NCBI GenBank assembly: GCA_029939615.1
Contig: JAOZSP010000020.1
Location: 1-15,733 of the forward strand
Length of the DNA stretch: 15,733 nucleotides
DNA from: Candidatus Izemoplasma sp.
GTDB taxonomy: Bacteria > Bacillota_I > Bacilli_A > Izemoplasmatales > Izemoplasmataceae
Direction of reading: 5' to 3'
The notes under the pieces were generated by a model. It was not told the DNA's origin and did no database searches. It saw nothing but the letters and a program-made list of their open reading frames with translations. This document shows, piece after piece, positions 1 to 6,921 of the stretch (positions are counted from its first letter, which is position 1; the number at the start of each line of letters is the position of its first letter). The position numbers and the translations under genes are program-made.

Positions 1-2
1 AA

Positions 3-131
3 TCAATTGTAGCCCCTTCACCTCAGACAACAAGAAATAGAGTCAGAGGAATTCTTACCGAAGAGAGAGGTCAGCTGGTATTTATTGATACCCCTGGTTA
101 TCATTTATCAGATAAAAAGCTAAATCTACAA
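3..131 (+). pseudogene. era: Era GTPase fragment, joined in frame to a helicase
   Basis: This is an open frame from the window edge with no start codon. The translation carries the Era switch region: PQTTRNRVRGIL (G2, the conserved TTR) and VFIDTPGYH (G3, DTPG), then SDKKLNLQL. Era is a ribosome-assembly GTPase that binds 16S rRNA. The P-loop (G1) would lie upstream of the window. The NKxD motif and the KH domain are absent, because the frame passes directly into DEAD-box helicase sequence at about 120-145. The segment uses more C/G-ending codons (GCC, ACC, CAG, CTG) and is about 39% GC in its first 120 bases, against 33% in the next 120. The family call is firm. Whether the join exists in the genome is doubtful: an assembly chimera at a contig end is the simplest explanation. 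Confidence 0.7.
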
Positions 132-1433
132 TTAAAAACAGTATCTGTATACGGTGGAGAACCAATAACTAGACAAATTGGACACTTAAAAAGAAAACCA
201 CAAGTTATTATCGGTACACCGGGTAGAACAATCGATCATATAAACAGAAAATTAATTAGATTGAAAAATATTAAATTTTTGATTTTAGATGAAGCTGACG
301 AAATGTTAAAAATGGGATTCAAAGAGGATATTGAAACTATTTTGGAAGCAACTAATCCAGAACGTCAAACAGTATTATTCTCAGCTACAATGCCAAAAAC
401 AATTATAAATATATCAAAAAAATATATGAGAGACAGCAAGGTTGTAAGTGTTGTAACTGATGAAAAATCAAATAAAGATATTACACAGTATTATTACACT
501 GTAAATGATAAAAATAAAGTTGAAGCAGTAGCTAGATTATTACATATATATAATCCAAAGTTAACTTTAATCTTTTGTAACACAAAACGTAAAGTAGATG
601 ACGTTACAAGAGAATTAATAAAAAAAGGATATAACGTAGATAAAATCCATGGTGATTTACCACAAACAGCTCGATTAGATGTTTTAAATAAATTCCATAG
701 TGGTGTTTTAGACATGTTAGTAGCAACTGATGTTGCTGCACGTGGATTAGATATTAAAAACGTTGAAGTAGTTATAAATTACGATGTTCCTGAAAAAGCA
801 GAATACTATGTTCATAGAATAGGTAGAACAGGAAGAATTGGAAATAAAGGATATTCATTTACTTTAGTTTCAAGAAGAGAAGCAAGTCGTTTAGATAGTA
901 TTTTCCGTTTTACAAAAGCAACTATTAAAAAACGTAATATACCTACTCCTGAGAAAGTAATTCGAGTTAAACAAGAAAAACAAATCGAAGAAATTCAAAA
1001 TATTATTGATACAGAAAATAACGATTTATATTTCGAGTTGGCATATAGTTTATTAAATAACAATTCTCCAGAAAAAGTAGTTAGAGCATTGTTAAATAAA
1101 ATCGATAAAAAAGATTCATCAAAACAAGTACAAGGTGATATTAACGAAAACCTTAAAAAAGTAAATAAATACGGAAAAAATAAAAACCAAATTAGATTCC
1201 ATTTAAATTTAGGAACCGGTGTTGGAATTACTCCAAAAGGGTTAGTTGAATTAGTAGGTAAAAAAACAAACTTAAAAAATAAAGATATTAACGAAGTAAC
1301 TGTAAGACATGCTTTCTCATTCTTTACAGTTGAAGATCGTCATATGGATAAAGTAATGAAGAATTTAAGAAACTTTAACTATAGTGGTAAAAGAGCTTCA
1401 ATTCAAATTGCTAAAGACAAAAAACGAAATTAG
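132..1433 (+). CDS. DEAD-box ATP-dependent RNA helicase, N-terminus missing (CshA/DeaD type)
   Basis: RNA helicase that unwinds structured RNA and RNPs in the cytoplasm (ribosome assembly, RNA decay, cold adaptation). Recognisable sequence begins with VYGG, then GTPGRTIDH (motif Ib), ILDEADEML (motif II), SAT (motif III), CNTKRK (IV), TDVAARGLD (V) and HRIGRTGR (VI). A C-terminal DbpA-type RNA-binding domain follows (RFHLNLGTGVGITPKGLVEL through VRHAFSFF), so the protein is of the DeaD/CshA/DbpA class. The Q motif, Walker A (motif I) and motif Ia are absent: sequence upstream of about 132 is Era GTPase in the same frame. An internal TTG at 261 could be read as a start but would remove motif Ib, so it is not credible as a native start. 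The product as read would be inactive. The gene ends in TAG, followed by a good terminator. Confidence 0.85.
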   Translation, partial: LKTVSVYGGEPITRQIGHLKRKPQVIIGTPGRTIDHINRKLIRLKNIKFLILDEADEMLKMGFKEDIETILEATNPERQTVLFSATMPKTIINISKKYMRDSKVVSVVTDEKSNKDITQYYYTVNDKNKVEAVARLLHIYNPKLTLIFCNTKRKVDDVTRELIKKGYNVDKIHGDLPQTARLDVLNKFHSGVLDMLVATDVAARGLDIKNVEVVINYDVPEKAEYYVHRIGRTGRIGNKGYSFTLVSRREASRLDSIFRFTKATIKKRNIPTPEKVIRVKQEKQIEEIQNIIDTENNDLYFELAYSLLNNNSPEKVVRALLNKIDKKDSSKQVQGDINENLKKVNKYGKNKNQIRFHLNLGTGVGITPKGLVELVGKKTNLKNKDINEVTVRHAFSFFTVEDRHMDKVMKNLRNFNYSGKRASIQIAKDKKRN

Positions 1434-1479
1434 TCCAATCGAGTAATATTAAATTAATAGTTAAGTATATGAAGTAATT

Positions 1480-1510
1480 AAGATGATCAAGAAATTGATT
1501 ATCTTTTTTT
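1480..1510 (+). terminator. Intrinsic terminator after the helicase
   Basis: A ten-pair stem, AAGATGATCA with TGATTATCTT (one G-T wobble), has a six-base loop and runs into a T tract. It lies 47 bases after the helicase stop and before the next promoter. Confidence 0.8.
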
Positions 1511-1535
1511 GTGACGATTTTTGTGTAATTTACTA

Positions 1536-1564
1536 TTTCATTAAGAAATAATATTTTGTATAAT
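1536..1564 (+). promoter_or_regulatory. Probable sigma-A promoter for the amidohydrolase unit
   Basis: A perfect TATAAT at 1559-1564 lies 28 bases before the start codon. The -35 region is poor (TTTCAT at 1536-1541, 17-base spacer). The Shine-Dalgarno AAGGAG at 1580-1585 gives the gene a short leader. Confidence 0.5.
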
Positions 1565-1592
1565 AAAAATAGAGAATATAAGGAGTGATATT

Positions 1593-2759
1593 ATGTTAGT
1601 AATTACAAATGCTCGTATTTTCACAATGGCTAAGGAAAATGCTTTTTTAGGTAGTGTTGTTGTTGAAAATGGCAAAATATTAGAAGTAGGTAAAAGTATT
1701 GATGTAAGTAAATATAAAGATGCTGAAGTAATTGACGCTAAGGGATTAACTTTAACTCCCGGATTAGTAGATCCTCACTGTCATATTGGTGTGATGGAAG
1801 AAGGAATCCGTTTTGAAGGAAATGATACTAATGAAATGAGTGGTCCTATCTATCCTGAGTTAAGAGGAATTGATAGTGTATATGCTAAAGATATGGCTTT
1901 TGAGTATACTTATAAAGCAGGGATTACTACTGTAAACACTGGCCCAGGTAGTGCAAACGTTATTGGAGGTACTTTTACTGCTATTAAAACATATGGTGAT
2001 ACTGTTGATGATATGGTAATAAAAGAAGAAACTGCTATGAAGATGGCATTAGGAGAAAATCCTAAACGCGTTTACGGAACTGGAGGTAAGAATCCTGGTA
2101 CAAGAATGGCAAGTGCTGCATTAATGAGAGAATGGCTTTTTAAAGCGAAAGAGTATTATAGGAAAGTTCAAGATTATAAAAATAAAGTTGAAGACGCAAA
2201 AGAACCAGCTTTTGATATGAAATTAAATTCATTGATGAGAGTATTTGATGGAATGATTGTTAAGATTCATGCTCATCGAGCTGATGATATTATGACCGCT
2301 ATAAGAATTGCTAAAGAGTTCGATTTGAAAATGACAATCGAACATGCTACTGAAGCATTTTTAATTCCAGAAAAAGTAAAAAAAGAAGGCTATAAGTTAA
2401 TTATTGGTCCAACTTTAGGAATGGCTTCAAAATATGAATTAGTAAATAAATCATTTAAATCTGGTAAAGTGTTAGAAGATCATGATGTTGAATTTGCGAT
2501 AATGACAGATCATCCTGTTATTACACTAGATACAATGCTTGTTCAAGCTGCTTTGTTTATTAAAGAAGGTTTAAGTGAACAAAGAGCTTTGCAAGCTCTA
2601 ACGATTACTGCGGCTAAACTAAATGGTATTGAAGATAGAGTAGGATCTTTAGAAGTTGGAAAAGACGCGGATATCGTTATTTGGGATGGACCTATATTTG
2701 ATATTATGACAAGAACTGAGTATGTTATAATAGATGGTAATGTAGTTCATAAAAAGTAA
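1593..2759 (+). CDS. Metal-dependent amidohydrolase (imidazolonepropionase/COG1228-like)
   Basis: 388 residues, a full-length cytoplasmic hydrolase of the amidohydrolase superfamily. An N-terminal beta-sandwich strand set (about 1-55) leads into the TIM barrel with the metal motif DPHCH (His62, His64). Further likely metal ligands are His226/His228 in VKIHAHRA, His251 in TIEHA and Asp306 in IMTDHPV. The C-terminus returns to the beta-sandwich with the typical GSLEVGKDADIVIWDG. These enzymes hydrolyse C-N bonds in cyclic amides, imidazolones, Xaa-Pro dipeptides or N-acyl amino acids, and the substrate here cannot be told. The start is ATG with AAGGAG upstream. It is probably co-transcribed with the membrane protein 20 bases downstream. 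Its place beside a proline operon and an M20 hydrolase suggests amino acid or dipeptide breakdown, which is inference. Confidence 0.85.
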   Translation: MLVITNARIFTMAKENAFLGSVVVENGKILEVGKSIDVSKYKDAEVIDAKGLTLTPGLVDPHCHIGVMEEGIRFEGNDTNEMSGPIYPELRGIDSVYAKDMAFEYTYKAGITTVNTGPGSANVIGGTFTAIKTYGDTVDDMVIKEETAMKMALGENPKRVYGTGGKNPGTRMASAALMREWLFKAKEYYRKVQDYKNKVEDAKEPAFDMKLNSLMRVFDGMIVKIHAHRADDIMTAIRIAKEFDLKMTIEHATEAFLIPEKVKKEGYKLIIGPTLGMASKYELVNKSFKSGKVLEDHDVEFAIMTDHPVITLDTMLVQAALFIKEGLSEQRALQALTITAAKLNGIEDRVGSLEVGKDADIVIWDGPIFDIMTRTEYVIIDGNVVHKK

Positions 2760-2779
2760 AAAAGTAGGAGGTAAAAGCA

Positions 2780-3454
2780 ATGTATAAAAAATATTATCAC
2801 AAAGATGTTCTTTTAAGTAATGTGCTTATATCATTTGCATGGGCATTATTACTTGGTGTTGTTTTCTACGCACAATATATAGAAACATCTGTTTTTACCC
2901 CTGATTTATATTTGTTTCTTTCATTAACATCGTTGATGGGTATTGTTTTTCTGTATACTTTGGTTAAGTACTTTTTAAATTTCAATCATCCAGTATTGGA
3001 TTATGAAATAGACTTTAGTAATGAAGTTATTAATCTATCTAAAAGAAAACAAGTGTATTTCAAAGATATTAAGTTATTTGCAAGAAAAAAAGAACGGAAC
3101 GAAATTAAAATATTTTTCGGATTTAGAACAATGAATATTATTGAAACTCATCTCTTAAATGAATTAGAAGAAGAAATGACAGAAAATCAAATTATGAGTG
3201 TTGGGAAATATGCGATAACTGTAAGTCATCGCAAACTGTATAACTATAATTTGATTTTAGGATTATTTATATCTTTTACTAATTTGTTGTTTGTCTTTTT
3301 TGGAAGAGAAATAAAAATATCTAATTTAGATATAAATATGATCATTATTACAAGTATTGCACTTGGTCTTTATATTATTCTATCTTTGATAAATCAATTT
3401 CGAATGAAGCGCCTTTACGATAAATTACTACAAGAAAAAGCAACAATAAAATAG
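2780..3454 (+). CDS. Four-helix membrane protein of unknown function
   Basis: 224 residues, not recognised as a named family. Two hydrophobic segments lie near the N-terminus (about 12-32 and 43-66) and two near the C-terminus (about 157-174 and 184-205). They flank a soluble, charged middle of about 90 residues containing beta-like stretches (VINLSKRKQVYFKDIKLF). This layout, two helix pairs around a small beta-rich domain, resembles small PH-like membrane proteins of Firmicutes, but I see no diagnostic motif. The gene has a strong Shine-Dalgarno (TAGGAGGT, 2765-2772) and follows the amidohydrolase by 20 bases, so the two are probably one operon. A terminator follows at 3536. Function unknown. 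Confidence 0.75.
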   Translation: MYKKYYHKDVLLSNVLISFAWALLLGVVFYAQYIETSVFTPDLYLFLSLTSLMGIVFLYTLVKYFLNFNHPVLDYEIDFSNEVINLSKRKQVYFKDIKLFARKKERNEIKIFFGFRTMNIIETHLLNELEEEMTENQIMSVGKYAITVSHRKLYNYNLILGLFISFTNLLFVFFGREIKISNLDINMIIITSIALGLYIILSLINQFRMKRLYDKLLQEKATIK

Positions 3455-3535
3455 AGTTATTTCTTAACAAATACTTCAATATACTAATGCTTAAAAATAG
3501 ATAGTATAGAGAGTATAAAAATGTTTAGATTATTG

Positions 3536-3561
3536 AGATACTATTTATAGTATCTTTTTTT
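3536..3561 (+). terminator. Intrinsic terminator after the membrane protein
   Basis: A perfect eight-pair stem, AGATACTA with TAGTATCT, has a TTTA loop and ends in seven T. It closes the amidohydrolase unit just before the next promoter. Confidence 0.85.
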
Positions 3562-3580
3562 ATAATTAATAAAATAAGTC

Positions 3581-3608
3581 TTGATGAAAGCGCTTGATGT
3601 GATAGAAT
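3581..3608 (+). promoter_or_regulatory. Sigma-A promoter of the proline dehydrogenase operon
   Basis: TTGATG (3581-3586), a 16-base spacer and TAGAAT (3603-3608). Transcription would begin near 3615, leaving a leader of about 17 bases that contains only the Shine-Dalgarno AGGAGA. This placement decides the start of the first gene: an in-frame start at 3581 would overlap the promoter and lie upstream of the transcript. Confidence 0.65.
3585..3598. promoter_or_regulatory. cre-like CcpA operator inside the promoter spacer
   Basis: TGAAAGCGCTTGAT matches the Gram-positive cre consensus TGWAARCGYTWNCW at 13 of 14 positions (A instead of C at position 13). Its core AAGCGCTT is a perfect palindrome. 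It overlaps the end of the -35 and fills most of the spacer, a placement expected to block RNA polymerase. I infer catabolite repression of the operon. CcpA itself is not in this window. Confidence 0.6.
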
Positions 3609-3631
3609 ATTGTTGTGAGAGGAGAGATAAC

Positions 3632-3946
3632 GTGAGAATAAAAAATCATCCCATTTTAGAGTTTAAAAAACAAAGTACTATCAATTTTACATTTGATGGG
3701 AAAAGCGTTGAAGGTGTTAGTGGAGATACTATTGCCTCTGCTTTGCATAATTTAGGTATAAGAAAACTTAGCCATAGCATTAAAGATAAACGTGCACGTG
3801 GCTTTTATTGCGCAATTGGAAACTGTGCTTCATGTAATATGATTGTTGATGGAGTACCAAATGTTAGAACGTGTGTAGTGTTGTTAGAAGAAGGTATGGC
3901 CGTTGAAACACAAGAAAATAAAGGGGTCTTATATGAGAGAACTTGA
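3632..3946 (+). CDS. [2Fe-2S] ferredoxin-like subunit of proline dehydrogenase complex (HcnA-like)
   Basis: 104 residues with a GTG start, chosen because AGGAGA lies at the right distance and the promoter lies upstream. This is a Fer2_4-type plant-ferredoxin fold. The cluster ligands are Cys60, Cys65, Cys68 and Cys81, in the pattern C-x4-C-x2-C-x12-C (CAIGNCASC then VRTC). FDGKSVEGVSGDTIASAL is the usual N-terminal strand pair of HcnA and of the sarcosine/hydroxyproline oxidase small subunits. In some relatives this domain is fused to the N-terminus of the FAD alpha subunit, while here it is a separate gene. It overlaps the alpha subunit gene by 14 bases, implying translational coupling. It would pass electrons between flavin centres in a cytoplasmic or membrane-associated complex. 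The role is inferred from the operon. Confidence 0.85.
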   Translation: MRIKNHPILEFKKQSTINFTFDGKSVEGVSGDTIASALHNLGIRKLSHSIKDKRARGFYCAIGNCASCNMIVDGVPNVRTCVVLLEEGMAVETQENKGVLYERT

Positions 3947-5027
3947 CTTAGTAATTATTGGTGGTGGACCAGCAGGATTAAGTGCTGCTAAAATTGCTGC
4001 TGAGAGCGGACTTAACTCATTAATTATTGAAAGAGATTATAAAGTTGGTGGCCAACTAGTAAAACAAACACACATGTTTTTTGGAAGTGAAAAGCAATAC
4101 GCTAAAACAAGGGGTATTGATATTGCGAAGATTTTAGTTAATGATGTACTTGCATATCCTGATAAAGTTGAAATAATGACTGAAACTACTGTTGTTGGTC
4201 TTTATAAGGATAATGTTTTAACATTATTACAAAAAGAAAAATATATAAAAATAAAAGCAAAAGCTATTATTATAGCTACAGGAGCTAGTGAGAAATTTTT
4301 AGCTTTTGAGAATAATGATCTTCCGGGTATTTATGGAGCGGGAGCAGTGCAAACATTAATGAATGTTCATGGGGTATTACCTAGTGAAGAGGTTGTAATG
4401 GTTGGTAGTGGTAATATTGGATTAATTGTTAGTTATCAATTGATACAAGCTGGAGTAAAAGTTAAAGCTGTATTAGAAGCTGCGCCTACTATCGGTGGAT
4501 ATAAGGTTCATGCTTCAAAATTAAAACGTTTAGGTGTTGATATTTTAACTAGTACTTCAGTAAAAAGAGCTGAAGGAAAAGACACTTTGGAGAAAATAAT
4601 TATTGCTAAACTAGATAAAAATTGGGATTATATTCCAGGGACTGAAGAAGAGATTATAGTCGATGCTTTATGTATTAGCGTTGGATTAAGTCCTCTAACT
4701 AGTTTATTAAGTATGGTAGAAGCGGACATGAAATTCGTTAATTATTTAGGAGGACTTGTTCCGGTTATCAATCATCAACACGAAACGAGTATAAAAAATA
4801 TATTTGTTGCTGGTGATGTATGTGGAGTTGAAGAAGCTAGTAGTGCAATAGTAGAAGGATATTTTTCAGGGTTAATTGTTGCTGAAAGATTAGGATATAA
4901 ACATCCAAATCATGAAGAATTGTATCAAGATTTTGAAGCACAACTTGAAAATCTTCGCAGTGGACCATTTGGAGAAAAAACAAGATTAGGTCTTAAGGAA
5001 TTACGAGGTGAAAATAATGCTGAATAA
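3933..5027 (+). CDS. FAD/NAD(P)-binding alpha subunit of multi-subunit proline dehydrogenase (HcnB/PdhA-like)
   Basis: 364 residues from ATG 3933, which has AAGGGG six bases upstream. An upstream in-frame start at 3903 has no such site. It is a pyridine-nucleotide-disulfide oxidoreductase fold: the first dinucleotide site is GGGPAG (10-15), then an ATG motif (115-117), a second dinucleotide site GSGNIG (158-163), and the FAD-closing motif VAGDV with Asp295. In HcnB-type proteins a BFD-like [2Fe-2S] domain usually follows at the C-terminus. Here the chain stops at 364, and that domain is encoded separately at 5493-5774. In the dye-linked L-proline dehydrogenases of Thermococcus/Pyrococcus, the alpha subunit handles the electron-acceptor side and the beta subunit oxidises proline. 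The same division is inferred here. The gene overlaps the next one by 11 bases. Confidence 0.85.
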   Translation: MRELDLVIIGGGPAGLSAAKIAAESGLNSLIIERDYKVGGQLVKQTHMFFGSEKQYAKTRGIDIAKILVNDVLAYPDKVEIMTETTVVGLYKDNVLTLLQKEKYIKIKAKAIIIATGASEKFLAFENNDLPGIYGAGAVQTLMNVHGVLPSEEVVMVGSGNIGLIVSYQLIQAGVKVKAVLEAAPTIGGYKVHASKLKRLGVDILTSTSVKRAEGKDTLEKIIIAKLDKNWDYIPGTEEEIIVDALCISVGLSPLTSLLSMVEADMKFVNYLGGLVPVINHQHETSIKNIFVAGDVCGVEEASSAIVEGYFSGLIVAERLGYKHPNHEELYQDFEAQLENLRSGPFGEKTRLGLKELRGENNAE

Positions 5028-5496
5028 AAACGGGGTTCCCTCTTTAGAAGAAATTAAATCGCGTTTTCCAAGTGAAGAATTTTTAAATAAGCCGAAGGCA
5101 ATCACAGAGTGTTACGAAAATATACCTTGTAATCCTTGTAGTACATCTTGTCCTTTTGATGCGATTTATATTGGTGAGGATATAAACACACCTCCTGTCG
5201 TTGATTTTGAGAAGTGTACAGGGTGTGGAGTTTGTGTATATAATTGCCCAGGTTTAGCAATTTTCACAGTTCAAAAGAAAGAAGATTGCTTAGTATTTAA
5301 AATTCCTTATGAACTTGTTCCTTATCCTGAAAAAGGAGAAATAGTTAATGCTATTAATCGTAATGGGGATATTATTGGGGAATGTGAAATAGAGAAAGTA
5401 TCAATTACGAATCGTCAGGATAGAACAGCTTTGTTACAAGTAAAAGTAGCTCAGGAATTATTATATGAATTTATAACAGTTAGGAGAAAATTATGA
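5017..5496 (+). CDS. Two-cluster 4Fe-4S ferredoxin-like subunit (PdhF-like, delta)
   Basis: 159 residues. ATG 5017 is preferred because GAGGTG at 5005-5010 sits six bases upstream. A GTG at 5008 lies inside that ribosome site. Two ferredoxin motifs are present. The first is Cys32-x5-Cys38-x2-Cys41-x3-Cys45-Pro (ENIPCNPCSTSCP). The second is Cys67-x2-Cys70-x2-Cys73-x3-Cys77-Pro (CTGCGVCVYNCPG). The first has non-standard spacing before Cys38. The C-terminal half (about 90-159) has no cysteine beyond those of the motifs except Cys95 and Cys122, and it looks like a small beta-rich domain. The protein would wire electrons from the beta-subunit flavin to the alpha subunit. It overlaps its upstream neighbour by 11 bases and its downstream neighbour by an ATGA, so the stoichiometry is probably coupled. 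Confidence 0.85.
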   Translation: MLNKNGVPSLEEIKSRFPSEEFLNKPKAITECYENIPCNPCSTSCPFDAIYIGEDINTPPVVDFEKCTGCGVCVYNCPGLAIFTVQKKEDCLVFKIPYELVPYPEKGEIVNAINRNGDIIGECEIEKVSITNRQDRTALLQVKVAQELLYEFITVRRKL

Positions 5497-5774
5497 ATAA
5501 AAAAGATATCATCATTTGTCGTTGTGAAGACGTCAGTTTAGAAGACTTACATAACTGTTTAGAAGAAGGGTATACTACTTTTGAAGATATTAAAAGAATA
5601 TTAAGAATTGGTATGGGTCCATGTCAAGGAAATACGTGTGGATTACTGGCTCAAAGAGAAATCGCTAAGTATTTAAAACTACCACTAAGTCAAGTAAAAG
5701 TTCATAAAGTAAGACCATTAATTACTGGAGTTAAATTAAAAGCAATCGTGGAGAATAATAAAAATGAAAGCTAA
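5493..5774 (+). CDS. BFD-like [2Fe-2S] subunit (PdhX-like, gamma)
   Basis: 93 residues. This is the Fer2_BFD family: Cys9-x-Cys11 (CRCEDV) and Cys44-x4-Cys49 (GMGPCQGNTC), the pattern of bacterioferritin-associated ferredoxin and of the C-terminal domain of HcnB, NirB and GlpA-type flavoproteins. Its ATG overlaps the preceding TGA as ATGA, with TAGGAG at 5481-5486. It overlaps the next gene by 11 bases. The stand-alone form next to a shortened alpha subunit indicates that it supplies the Fe-S domain otherwise fused to alpha. The role is electron transfer within the complex, inferred from domain and context. Confidence 0.85.
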   Translation: MNKKDIIICRCEDVSLEDLHNCLEEGYTTFEDIKRILRIGMGPCQGNTCGLLAQREIAKYLKLPLSQVKVHKVRPLITGVKLKAIVENNKNES

Positions 5775-6909
5775 TATCGTAATTATTGGTGGTGGAATTA
5801 GTGGTGTTGCAATTGCGTATAATTTAGCGAAAAAAGGTATGAAGGATATTGTTGTATTTGATGATAATTACATGACTGGTGGTGCTACAGGTAGATGTGG
5901 TGCAGGAGTTAGACAACAATGGGGAACAAAGGGAAATTGTATTATGGCAAAAATGAGTGTTGATTTCTTTGAAACTGCGCAAGAAGAATTACAGTATCAT
6001 CGTGACATTGAATTTAAACAAGAAGGATACTTAATAGTTGCAACAAATAAAGAAGAAGATGAGCAGTTTGCTAAAAACGTTATTTTACAAAATAGTGTCG
6101 GAATACCGGCTAAGCAATTATCTTTAGAAGAAGCATTGGAAATAGTACCACATTTAAATAAGGATATTGTAACTAGTGCTACTTTTTGTAATACAGATGG
6201 TCATTTAAATCCTTTCTTAATGACGGATGCTTATTATCATGCTGCTAAACGTCTAGGAGTTAAATTCTTTTATAATGAGAAAGTAACTGACATTATTGTT
6301 GAAAATAGTAAAATAACAAAAGTAATAACTAAAAACTATGAAGTTATAACTAATAAAGTAGTTAATGCAGCTGGTGGATTTAGTTATGAAGTTGGACAAT
6401 TAGCAGGAGTAGAACTTCCTGTATATTCTGAAAATCATGAGATTTTAGTTACTGAGCCAATTGAAAAGATTCAAGGACCAATGGTTATTTCGTTTAGTAA
6501 AAACATTTATTGCCAACAAGTACCACATGGTAGTTTTATTATGGGACGTAGTGATCTTGATGTTGAAAGAGGACACGATATTGGAAGTACACATAAGTTT
6601 TTAGATGAAATGGCAAAAACTGCAGTTAATTTATTGCCACCTTTAGGAGATTTACGAGTTATAAGACAATGGGGTGGAAGTTATAATGTTAGTCCTGATC
6701 GTCAACCGATTATCGGTGATACTGATCAACTAGAAGGATATTATTTAGCAGTTGGATTCAGTGGACATGGGTTTATGTTTGCTCCGATGACAGGATTACT
6801 AGTTAGTGAAGTTATTTTGGGGTTACCAACAACAATCGATATTACTGATTTACACATTGATCGATTTAAAAATAATGAAACTACTGAATATGAACATTCG
6901 GTGGTATAG
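5764..6909 (+). CDS. FAD-dependent catalytic beta subunit, proline dehydrogenase (HcnC/PdhB-like, DAO family)
   Basis: 381 residues, the D-amino acid oxidase/sarcosine oxidase fold. The N-terminal FAD site is VIIGGGISGVAIAYNLAKKG (GGGISG, 9-14). GGATGRCGAGVRQQWG (about 39-54) is typical of the beta subunits of proline, hydroxyproline and sarcosine dehydrogenases. The C-terminus has GFSGHGFMFAPMTG, which lies against the flavin. The subunit would oxidise the secondary amine to an imine. Proline to 1-pyrroline-5-carboxylate is favoured because the next gene is P5C dehydrogenase. D-proline, hydroxyproline, sarcosine or glycine remain possible from sequence alone. The start is ATG with GTGGAG ten bases upstream, and the gene overlaps the BFD gene by 11 bases. 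No classical barrel-type PutA/FadM proline dehydrogenase is present here. Confidence 0.85.
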   Translation: MKANIVIIGGGISGVAIAYNLAKKGMKDIVVFDDNYMTGGATGRCGAGVRQQWGTKGNCIMAKMSVDFFETAQEELQYHRDIEFKQEGYLIVATNKEEDEQFAKNVILQNSVGIPAKQLSLEEALEIVPHLNKDIVTSATFCNTDGHLNPFLMTDAYYHAAKRLGVKFFYNEKVTDIIVENSKITKVITKNYEVITNKVVNAAGGFSYEVGQLAGVELPVYSENHEILVTEPIEKIQGPMVISFSKNIYCQQVPHGSFIMGRSDLDVERGHDIGSTHKFLDEMAKTAVNLLPPLGDLRVIRQWGGSYNVSPDRQPIIGDTDQLEGYYLAVGFSGHGFMFAPMTGLLVSEVILGLPTTIDITDLHIDRFKNNETTEYEHSVV

Positions 6910-6921
6910 AAAGGTGAAATT

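Noticed and set aside
494..715. Minus-strand open frame inside the helicase gene
   Set aside because: It lies wholly opposite well-conserved helicase motifs, with no ribosome site and no recognisable protein.
3493..3545. Very short ORF (nine codons) before the terminator at 3536
   Set aside because: It runs into the terminator stem, has no convincing ribosome site and is too short to support.
3581..3631. Longer N-terminus (17 residues) for the first proline-operon subunit
   Set aside because: It would overlap the promoter and cre-like site. The GTG at 3632 has AGGAGA at proper spacing and matches the family's usual N-terminus.
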